DNA from: Caballeronia insecticola
GTDB taxonomy: Bacteria; Pseudomonadota; Gammaproteobacteria; Burkholderiales; Burkholderiaceae
Reading direction: 5' to 3'
Length of the DNA: 64,000 bases
NCBI RefSeq assembly: GCF_000402035.1
Contig: NC_021287.1
Coordinates: forward strand, 248,001-312,000
Position numbers and translations under genes: made by a program. A model generated the notes under the pieces. That model was not told the origin of the DNA. It was given only the letters and a program-made list of their open reading frames with translations, and ran no database searches. How positions within the stretch are numbered: position 1 is the first letter of the stretch; every line of letters starts with the position of its first letter. Shown here piece by piece: positions 57,482 to 64,000 of the stretch.

Positions 57482-57644
57482 CGGCCATTTCAGGGTGACG
57501 ACGCAAAAATGCGGCCGGTGGCAATTTTGGCGCGGTCTTTCCCACCAAGTGGGGAATCCGGGCAGCCACTTACAGGCAGTCCGTACATAAAACGCGACAA
57601 TGGCCTCGGGCAATGTTGAGATTTATCCTATAGACACCCAATCG

Positions 57645-57666
57645 TTTTAGAAACGCGTATCTAAAA
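57645..57666. promoter_or_regulatory. 22-bp near-palindrome upstream of the TetR gene
   Basis: TTTTAGA-A-ACGCGT-A-TCTAAAA: 20 of 22 positions are symmetric, the exception being the A/A pair beside the central ACGCGT. It lies just upstream of a candidate -35, 85 bases before the TetR start. Candidate operator for the TetR protein. Confidence 0.55.
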
Positions 57667-57672
57667 ATTTGC

Positions 57673-57701
57673 TTGTTTCATCAGCGTTCGGCCACAATAA
57701 T
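57673..57701 (+). promoter_or_regulatory. candidate promoter of the TetR/beta-oxidation operon
   Basis: TTGTTT (57673-57678), a 17-base spacer and AATAAT (57696-57701, 5 of 6 -10 matches). The expected start of transcription near 57708 lies inside the second palindrome. Confidence 0.5.
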
Positions 57702-57702
57702 A

Positions 57703-57714
57703 GAACGGCCGTTC
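57703..57714. promoter_or_regulatory. perfect 12-bp palindrome at the predicted start of transcription
   Basis: GAACGGCCGTTC is fully self-complementary and covers the expected transcription start of the TetR gene, 37 bases before its ATG. Candidate repressor site; both palindromes could be used. Confidence 0.5.
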
Positions 57715-57750
57715 GATTTTACGGGTTCACATAAGAACGGTAGGCACATC

Positions 57751-58422
57751 ATGCGAAAAGGCGAACAGACGCGAGCCGCGATTCTCGACGCAGCGCTGGA
57801 GCTGGCGAGTCGGGACGGGCTGGAAGGGCTGACGATCGGCCTGTTGGCCGAGCGGATGCAGATGAGCAAAAGCGGTGTGTTTGCGCATTTCGGGTCGCGC
57901 GAGGATTTGCAGGTCGAAGTGGTGCGCGAGTATCACCGGCGCTTCGAGGACGAAGTGTTCTTCCCGAGCCTGCGCGAGGCGCGCGGCCTGCCACGCTTGC
58001 GCGCGATGATGAATCGCTGGATGGAGAAGCGCATCCAGGAAGTGACCACGGGTTGTATCTACATCAGCGGTGCGGTCGAGTATGACGACCGCGCGGCGAG
58101 CGCGGTGCGCGAGCAGCTCGTGCACAGCGTGAGCATGTGGCGCGAAGCGTTGTTGCGCGCGATCCGCCAGTCGAAGGACGAAGGGCATCTGAAAACGGAG
58201 ACGGATCCGCATCTGATGCTGTTCGAGCTGTACAGCTTTACGCTCGGCCTGCATCACGACGCGCGTTTCCTGCATCTGCCGGAAGCCGTGCAACTGACGC
58301 GGGACGCGCTGGAAAAAACGATCGTTTCCTATCAGACGCCGCGTGCAAACGCCGGACCGGGCGCGGGACCGGAAGCAAGCGCTGCGGCGAATCTGACTTC
58401 GCAACCAACCGATAGTCGTTAG
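57751..58422 (+). CDS. TetR-family regulator of the beta-oxidation operon
   Basis: 223 residues from ATG at 57751 (MRKGEQTRAAILDAALELAS); no conserved sequence lies upstream in the open frame. The HTH (LTIGLLAERMQMSKSGVFAHFGSREDL, about 28-55) is typical; the C-terminal domain is helical and variable. It is the first gene before an acyl-CoA dehydrogenase, a bifunctional hydratase/dehydrogenase and a thiolase, so an acyl-CoA-responsive repressor like FadR/PsrA is a reasonable inference. Two palindromes upstream suggest autoregulation. Confidence 0.88.
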   Translation: MRKGEQTRAAILDAALELASRDGLEGLTIGLLAERMQMSKSGVFAHFGSREDLQVEVVREYHRRFEDEVFFPSLREARGLPRLRAMMNRWMEKRIQEVTTGCIYISGAVEYDDRAASAVREQLVHSVSMWREALLRAIRQSKDEGHLKTETDPHLMLFELYSFTLGLHHDARFLHLPEAVQLTRDALEKTIVSYQTPRANAGPGAGPEASAAANLTSQPTDSR

Positions 58423-58494
58423 CGACGCTGTTCGAATCGAGGGAAGGTGGTTCGGCGGCGCGCATCGAGAAGCCTGAAGAAACTGGAGAGACTC

Positions 58495-60282
58495 ATGGGA
58501 CAGTACGCCGCCCCCCTTCGCGACATGCAATTCGTGCTGCACGAGTTGCTCAACGTCGAAGCTGAATTGAAGAGCATGCCGAAGCATGCCGACCTCGACG
58601 CCGACACCATCAACCAAGTGCTCGAGGAAGCCGGCAAGTTCTGCTCGGAAGTCGTGTTTCCGCTCAACCAGAGCGGTGACCGCGAAGGCTGCACGTACGA
58701 AGGCAACGGCGTGGTGAAGACGCCCGCCGGTTTTCGACAGGCGTACCGCCAGTACATCGAGGCAGGCTGGCCGGCGCTCGGCTGCGATCCCGAGTTCGGC
58801 GGCCAGGGCTTGCCCGCGTTCGTGAACAACGCGCTCTACGAAATGCTCAATTCCGCGAATCAGGCCTGGACGATGTACCCCGGCCTGTCGCACGGCGCTT
58901 ACGAATGCCTGCACGAGCACGGCACGCCGGAGCAGAAGTCGACGTATCTGCCGAAACTCGTCTCGGGCGAGTGGACCGGCACGATGTGCCTCACGGAACC
59001 GCATTGCGGAACGGACCTCGGCATTCTGCGCACGAAGGCCGAGCCGAACCCGGACGGCTCGTTCGCGCTCACCGGCATGAAAATCTTCATTTCGAGCGGC
59101 GAGCACGACATGGCCGAGAACATCGTCCATTTGGTGCTGGCGCGTCTGCCGGGCGCGCCGATGGGCACCAAGGGCATTTCGCTGTTCATCGTGCCCAAGT
59201 TCGTGCCGGACTCGAATGGCGCGGTCGGCGAGCGCAACACCATCAAGTGCGGCTCGATCGAGCACAAGATGGGCATCCACGGTAATGCAACCTGCGTGAT
59301 GAATCTCGATGGCGCGCGCGGCTGGCTCGTCGGCGAGGCGAACAAGGGCTTGAACGCGATGTTCGTGATGATGAACGCAGCACGCCTGGGCGTCGGCATG
59401 CAGGGACTCGGGCTCACGGAAGTCGCGTATCAGAACTCGCTCGTGTATGCGAAGGAGCGCCTGCAGATGCGCGCGCTCACCGGCCCGAAGGCGCCGGAAA
59501 AGGCGGCGGACCCGATCATCGTGCATCCGGACGTGCGCCGCATGCTGCTCACGCAAAAGGCCTATGCCGAAGCGGGCCGCGCGTTCACGTACTGGGCTGC
59601 GCTCAACATCGACAAAGAGCTTTCGCACGCCGATGAAGCCACGCGCCGCGAAGCCGCCGATTTCGTCGCGCTGCTCACGCCCGTCATCAAGGCATTCCTG
59701 ACGGACAACGCGTTCGAAGGCACCAACCTGGCGATGCAGATCTACGGCGGCCACGGCTTCATCTCTGAATGGGGCATGGAGCAGTACGTCCGCGATGCGC
59801 GCATCAACATGATCTACGAAGGCACGAACTCCATTCAGGCGCTCGATCTGCTCGGCCGCAAGATCCTGGGCGACATGGGCGCGAAGCTCAAGCGCTTCGG
59901 CAAGCTGGTGTCGGATTTCGTCGAGCAGGAAGGCGTGAAGCCCGAGATGCAGGAGTTCATCAACCCGCTCGCGGATATCGGCGAGAAGGTGCAGAAGCTC
60001 ACGATGGAAATCGGCATGAAGGCCATGCAGAACCCCGACGAAGTGGGCGCGGCCGCCGTGCCGTATCTGCGTACCGTCGGGCATCTCGTGTTTTCGTACT
60101 TCTGGGCGCGTATGGCGCGCGTCGCGCTCGATCGCGCGGACTCGGGCGACGCCTTCTACACGGCCAAGCTCGCCACCGCGCGCTTCTATTTCGCCAGGCT
60201 CCTGCCGGAAACGGCTGCGACCATCCGCGCCGCGCGCGCCGGCGCGAAGCCGATGATGGACTACGACGAAGCGCTGTTCTGA
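58495..60282 (+). CDS. Acyl-CoA dehydrogenase, large form
   Basis: FAD enzyme that introduces the trans-2 double bond into acyl-CoA. 595 residues from ATG at 58495, with TGGAGAG upstream; longer than the ~385-residue short-chain type because of an extra C-terminal domain. Visible: MCLTEPHCGTDLG (FAD contact), FISSGEHDM, the catalytic Glu442 in YEGTNSIQ and the YGGHGFISEWGMEQ segment. This length group includes FadE5-like and DmdC-like proteins; the preferred chain length cannot be read. 72 bases after the TetR gene. Confidence 0.93.
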   Translation: MGQYAAPLRDMQFVLHELLNVEAELKSMPKHADLDADTINQVLEEAGKFCSEVVFPLNQSGDREGCTYEGNGVVKTPAGFRQAYRQYIEAGWPALGCDPEFGGQGLPAFVNNALYEMLNSANQAWTMYPGLSHGAYECLHEHGTPEQKSTYLPKLVSGEWTGTMCLTEPHCGTDLGILRTKAEPNPDGSFALTGMKIFISSGEHDMAENIVHLVLARLPGAPMGTKGISLFIVPKFVPDSNGAVGERNTIKCGSIEHKMGIHGNATCVMNLDGARGWLVGEANKGLNAMFVMMNAARLGVGMQGLGLTEVAYQNSLVYAKERLQMRALTGPKAPEKAADPIIVHPDVRRMLLTQKAYAEAGRAFTYWAALNIDKELSHADEATRREAADFVALLTPVIKAFLTDNAFEGTNLAMQIYGGHGFISEWGMEQYVRDARINMIYEGTNSIQALDLLGRKILGDMGAKLKRFGKLVSDFVEQEGVKPEMQEFINPLADIGEKVQKLTMEIGMKAMQNPDEVGAAAVPYLRTVGHLVFSYFWARMARVALDRADSGDAFYTAKLATARFYFARLLPETAATIRAARAGAKPMMDYDEALF

Positions 60283-60372
60283 TCGCGTTCGCCCACGGCG
60301 CCGCGCTTCCCTGAACGGGACGCGGCGTTCCCGCACACATTCTCATCCAGTAGCAATCCCGGAGGCTTACCC

Positions 60373-62802
60373 GTGAGCACCCTCAACATTCGCAAAGTCG
60401 CCGTGCTCGGCGCGGGCGTGATGGGCGCGCAGATCGCCGCGCATCTGATCAACGCGCGCGTGCCCGTCATGCTGTTCGATCTTCCCGCGAAGGAAGGCCC
60501 GAAGAACGGCATCGCGCTGAAGGCCATCGAGAATCTGAAGAAGCTGTCGCCTGCGCCGCTCGGCGTGAAGGACGACGCGCACTACATCGAGCCCGCGAAT
60601 TACGACGACGACATCGCCCGGCTCGCCGAATGCGATCTCGTGATCGAAGCCATCGCCGAGCGCATGGACTGGAAGCACGATCTCTACAAGAAAGTGTCGC
60701 CGCATATCGCGCCGCATGCGATCTTCGCGAGCAATACGTCGGGGCTGTCGATCACCGAGTTGTCGAACGGTTTCGCGGATGAACTCAAGACGCGCTTCTG
60801 CGGCGTGCACTTCTTCAATCCGCCGCGCTACATGCATCTGGTCGAACTGATTCCGACGGCTACGACCGCGCCCGTCATTCTCGATCAACTCGAAACCTTC
60901 CTGACGAGCGTGATCGGCAAGGGCGTCGTGCGCGCGAAGGACACGCCGAACTTCATCGCGAACCGCGTCGGCGTGTTCTCGATTCTCGCGGTGATCGCGG
61001 AGGCGGAAAAGTTCGGGCTGCGCTTCGACGAAGTGGACGATCTCACCGGCGCGCGTCTCGGCCGCGCGAAGTCGGCGACCTTCCGCACGGCGGACGTCGT
61101 CGGTCTCGACACCATGGCGCATGTCATCAAGACGATGCAGGACAACCTGCCGGACGACCCGTTCTTCGCCGTCTACAAAACGCCGCCGGTGCTCGACGCG
61201 CTGGTGAAGGCGGGCGCGCTCGGCCAGAAAACCGGCGCGGGCTTCTATCGCAAGGAAGGCAAAGCGATCAAGGTGCTCGACCCGAAGACGGCGCAATATG
61301 TCGATGGCGGCGCGAAGGCCGACGAACTCATCGGCCGCATTCTCAAGCGTCCGGCCGCCGAGCGCTTCAAGCTGCTGCGCGAGACCGACAACAAGCAGGC
61401 GCAATTCCTGTGGGCGATTTTCCGCGACGTGTTCCATTACATCGCGGTGCATCTTGAGTCGATCGCGGACAACGCGCGCGATGTCGATCTGGCGATCCGC
61501 TGGGGCTTCGGCTGGAATCAGGGGCCGTTCGAAAGCTGGCAGGCCGCGGGCTGGCAGCAGATCGCGAAGTGGGTGCAGGAAGATATCGATGCAGGCAAGA
61601 CGCTCTCGAACGCGCCGCTGCCCGCGTGGGTCCTCGACGGTCCCGTCGCCGAAAAGAGCGGCGTGCACACGAACGAAGGCTCGTGGTCGCCGGCCGAGCG
61701 CCGCTTCGTGCCGCGCTCGACGCTGCCCGTCTACGCGAAGCAGGTGTTCCGCGCGCCGCTCGAAGGTGAGACGGGCGCCGATCCGAAGACTTTCGGCAAG
61801 ACGCTGTTCGAGACCGAGAACGTGCGCGCGTGGCTCGACCGCGACGATGGCGATATCGTGATCGTCTCGTTCAAGACCAAGCTCAACACCATCGGCCCGG
61901 GCGTGATCGACGGGCTCACGCAAGCAATCGAACTCGCGGAGAAGGACTATCGCGGCGTCGTGATCTGGCAGCCGACGTCGCTGCAACTCGGCGCGCCCGG
62001 CGGTCCGTTCTCGGCCGGCGCGAATCTCGAAGAAGCGATGCCCGCGTTCATGATGGGCGGCGCGAAAGGCATCGAGCCGTTCGTGAAGAAGTTCCAGCAA
62101 GGCATGCTGCGCGTGAAGTACGCGAGCGTGCCGGTGGTGTCGGCGGTGTCGGGCATCGCGCTTGGCGGCGGCTGCGAGTTGCTGCTGCAATCGGCGAAAC
62201 GCGTGGCGCATGTCGAAAGCTATATCGGCCTCGTGGAAGTGGGCGTGGGTCTCGTGCCGGCTGGCGGCGGGCTGAAGGAAGCCGCGTTGCGCGCGGCGGA
62301 AGCGGCGAGCGCCGTCAACGCGACGAGCGATCTCCTCAAGTTCCTGCAGAAGCCGTTCGAAAACGCGGCGATGGCGAAGGTGTCGTCGTCCGCATTCGAT
62401 GCCCGCGCAATGGGCTATCTGAAGCCGACCGACACGATCGTCTTCAACGTGCACGAGTTGCTCGATATCGCGAAGAAGGAAGCGCGCGCATTGAGCGATA
62501 CGGGTTATCGCCCGCCGTTGCGCGTGACGCAGGTGCCGGTCGCGGGACGTTCGGCGATCTCGACGATCAAGGCGTCGCTCGTCAACATGCGCGACGGACG
62601 CTTCATCAGCGATCACGACTTTCTGATCGCGAGCCGTATCGCGGAAGCGGTGTGCGGCGGCGATGTCGAAGCGGGCAGTCTCGTCGACGAGGAATGGCTG
62701 CTGGCGCTCGAACGCCGCGCGTTCGTCGAACTGCTCGGCACGCAGAAGACGCAAGAGCGAATCATGGGCATGTTGCAGACCGGCAAGCCGGTTCGCAACT
62801 AA
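60373..62802 (+). CDS. 3-hydroxyacyl-CoA dehydrogenase/enoyl-CoA hydratase, FadN-type order
   Basis: 809 residues from GTG at 60373, with GGAGG about 7 bases upstream. The NAD-binding dehydrogenase domain comes first (VAVLGAGVMGAQIAAHL, residues 7-24; FCGVHFFNPPRYMHL near 145) and the crotonase domain last (ALGGGCELLLQSAK near 600, GLVEVGVGLVPAGGG). This is the reverse of E. coli FadB and matches Bacillus FadN. It performs the second and third steps of beta-oxidation, using the product of the upstream dehydrogenase; the thiolase follows 28 bases downstream. Confidence 0.93.
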   Translation: MSTLNIRKVAVLGAGVMGAQIAAHLINARVPVMLFDLPAKEGPKNGIALKAIENLKKLSPAPLGVKDDAHYIEPANYDDDIARLAECDLVIEAIAERMDWKHDLYKKVSPHIAPHAIFASNTSGLSITELSNGFADELKTRFCGVHFFNPPRYMHLVELIPTATTAPVILDQLETFLTSVIGKGVVRAKDTPNFIANRVGVFSILAVIAEAEKFGLRFDEVDDLTGARLGRAKSATFRTADVVGLDTMAHVIKTMQDNLPDDPFFAVYKTPPVLDALVKAGALGQKTGAGFYRKEGKAIKVLDPKTAQYVDGGAKADELIGRILKRPAAERFKLLRETDNKQAQFLWAIFRDVFHYIAVHLESIADNARDVDLAIRWGFGWNQGPFESWQAAGWQQIAKWVQEDIDAGKTLSNAPLPAWVLDGPVAEKSGVHTNEGSWSPAERRFVPRSTLPVYAKQVFRAPLEGETGADPKTFGKTLFETENVRAWLDRDDGDIVIVSFKTKLNTIGPGVIDGLTQAIELAEKDYRGVVIWQPTSLQLGAPGGPFSAGANLEEAMPAFMMGGAKGIEPFVKKFQQGMLRVKYASVPVVSAVSGIALGGGCELLLQSAKRVAHVESYIGLVEVGVGLVPAGGGLKEAALRAAEAASAVNATSDLLKFLQKPFENAAMAKVSSSAFDARAMGYLKPTDTIVFNVHELLDIAKKEARALSDTGYRPPLRVTQVPVAGRSAISTIKASLVNMRDGRFISDHDFLIASRIAEAVCGGDVEAGSLVDEEWLLALERRAFVELLGTQKTQERIMGMLQTGKPVRN

Positions 62803-62830
62803 GGCGCGCGGAACACTGGAGCTTCAAGAC

Positions 62831-64000
62831 ATGAGCAAACAACTTCAAGACGCATATATCGTCGCCGCGAGCCGCACGCCGATCGGCAAGGCCCCGCGCG
62901 GCGTGTTCAGGAACACGCGCCCGGACGAACTGCTGGTGCACGCGATCCGCTCGGCGGTGGCGCAGGTGCCGGGGCTCGATACGAGCGTGATCGAAGACGC
63001 GATCGTCGGCTGCGCGATTCCCGAGGCCGAGCAAGGGCTGAACGTCGCGCGCATGGGCGCGCTGCTGGCCGGCTTGCCGAACACAGTCGGCGGCGTGACG
63101 GTCAACCGCTTCTGCGCGTCGGGCCTGACCGCGCTCGCGATGGCGGCGGACCGCATTCGCGTGGGCGAAGCGGACGCGATGATCGCCGGCGGCTGCGAGT
63201 CGATGAGCATGGTGCCGATGATGGGCAACAAGCCGTCGCTGTCGCCGCATATCTTCGATCGCAACGAAGATGTCGGCATTGCATACGGCATGGGTCTGAC
63301 GGCGGAGCGCGTCGCGGAACGCTGGAAGGTGAGCCGCGAGGCGCAGGATGCGTTCGCGGTGGAGTCGCATCGTCGCGCGCTGGCCGCGCAGCAGGCGGGC
63401 GAATTCGCCGATGAAATCGCCGCCTATACGCTCAACGAGCGCTTCCCCGATCTCGCGAGCGGCGAAGTGCGCGTGAACGCGCGCGAAATCGCCCTTGACG
63501 AAGGCCCGCGCGACACGACGCTTGAAGGGCTCGCGAAACTGCGCCCCGTGTTCGCCAACAAAGGTTCGGTCACGGCCGGCAACAGCTCGCAGACGTCGGA
63601 CGGCGCGGGCGCGTTGATCGTCGTGTCGGAGAAGGTGCTGAAGCAGTTCAACCTGACGCCGCTCGCGCGTTTTGTGAGTTTCGCGGTGCGCGGCGTGCCG
63701 CCGGAAATCATGGGCATCGGGCCGAAGGAAGCGATTCCGGCCGCGCTCAAGGCCGCCGGTCTCAAGCAGGACGACATCGACTGGATCGAGTTGAACGAAG
63801 CGTTCGCCGCACAGGCGCTCGCGGTTCTCGGCGATCTCGGGCTCGACCCGGCGAAGGTCAATCCGCTCGGCGGCGCCATCGCGCTCGGCCATCCGCTGGG
63901 CGCGACGGGCGCGATCCGCGCATCGACGGTCGTGCACGGCCTGCGCCGGCGCAACCTGAAGTACGGCATGGTGACGATGTGCGTCGGTACCGGCATGGGC
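62831..64000 (+). CDS. Acetyl-CoA acyltransferase (thiolase), cut by window edge
   Basis: Final thiolytic step of beta-oxidation. ATG at 62831 (MSKQLQDAYIVAASRTPIGK). The 390 residues in view include nucleophile Cys95 in VNRFCASGL, NEAFAAQAL, the GGAIALGHPLGATG histidine motif and the second catalytic Cys in MVTMCVGTGMG at the window edge; only a few C-terminal residues should be missing. FadA/FadI-like; the operon partner is the FadN-type protein just upstream. Confidence 0.95.
   Translation, partial: MSKQLQDAYIVAASRTPIGKAPRGVFRNTRPDELLVHAIRSAVAQVPGLDTSVIEDAIVGCAIPEAEQGLNVARMGALLAGLPNTVGGVTVNRFCASGLTALAMAADRIRVGEADAMIAGGCESMSMVPMMGNKPSLSPHIFDRNEDVGIAYGMGLTAERVAERWKVSREAQDAFAVESHRRALAAQQAGEFADEIAAYTLNERFPDLASGEVRVNAREIALDEGPRDTTLEGLAKLRPVFANKGSVTAGNSSQTSDGAGALIVVSEKVLKQFNLTPLARFVSFAVRGVPPEIMGIGPKEAIPAALKAAGLKQDDIDWIELNEAFAAQALAVLGDLGLDPAKVNPLGGAIALGHPLGATGAIRASTVVHGLRRRNLKYGMVTMCVGTGMG

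Noticed and set aside
57727..62754. Two long minus-strand frames (869 and 795 codons)
   Set aside because: Antisense to the TetR/beta-oxidation genes; same reasoning as above.

Overview
The window looks like chromosome DNA from a Burkholderiaceae member of the Paraburkholderia/Caballeronia type. This rests on the high GC content, a Burkholderia-type trimeric porin (signal peptide followed by SSVTLYGLVDAG), hprK and ptsN next to rpoN and the lpt/kds genes, and the order of the ubi and aspS genes. This is recognition of gene content and order; no database search was possible. No rRNA, tRNA, CRISPR array, phage or insertion sequence was recognised.

Layout. 0-7.6 kb (minus strand): hprK (cut by the window edge), ptsN, hpf, rpoN, lptB-lptA-lptC-kdsC-kdsD, a block for nitrogen-PTS/sigma-54 signalling and LPS transport/Kdo synthesis. 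7.8-12.8 kb (plus): a Kef-type antiporter, apt, a LysE-type exporter, a DUF4743-Nudix enzyme and purU. 12.85-19.2 kb: an AI-2E-family permease and uvrA (minus), then an MFS transporter and ssb (plus). 19.3-25.2 kb: an AT-rich leader followed by three RcsB-like response regulators in tandem and an unorthodox hybrid histidine kinase; this is the most unusual locus here. 25.2-32.4 kb: a LysR regulator, the porin, a CHRD protein, an alpha/beta hydrolase, an EcsC protein, and a DHA2-family exporter with its MarR regulator behind a perfect 14-bp palindrome. 32.4-36.7 kb: a D-amino-acid utilisation module (zinc/PLP deaminase, RpiR regulator, N-acyl-D-amino-acid deacylase, RidA). 36.9-41.8 kb: a MuiA/DUF4139 protein of different base composition, queF, a 5'-nucleotidase and ilvA. 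42.3-46.4 kb: a 1368-residue flavin/iron-sulfur oxidoreductase. 46.5-52.3 kb: HIT, DUF971, ubiE, a Tim44-like protein, ubiJ, ubiB and a TPMT-like methyltransferase. 52.4-57.5 kb: FmdB-like, DUF502, aspS, nudB and a cardiolipin synthase. 57.75-64 kb: a TetR regulator preceded by two palindromes, then acyl-CoA dehydrogenase, a FadN-type bifunctional enzyme and a thiolase (cut by the window edge), which together form a fatty-acid beta-oxidation operon.

Most of the window is conserved housekeeping sequence. The accessory parts are the kinase/three-regulator locus, the MuiA gene and the small catabolic modules with local regulators. For several of the latter, operator-like palindromes can be read directly upstream. 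Start sites were moved from the longest open frame to the start that best fits the family and the ribosome binding site; each such choice is stated in the entry.
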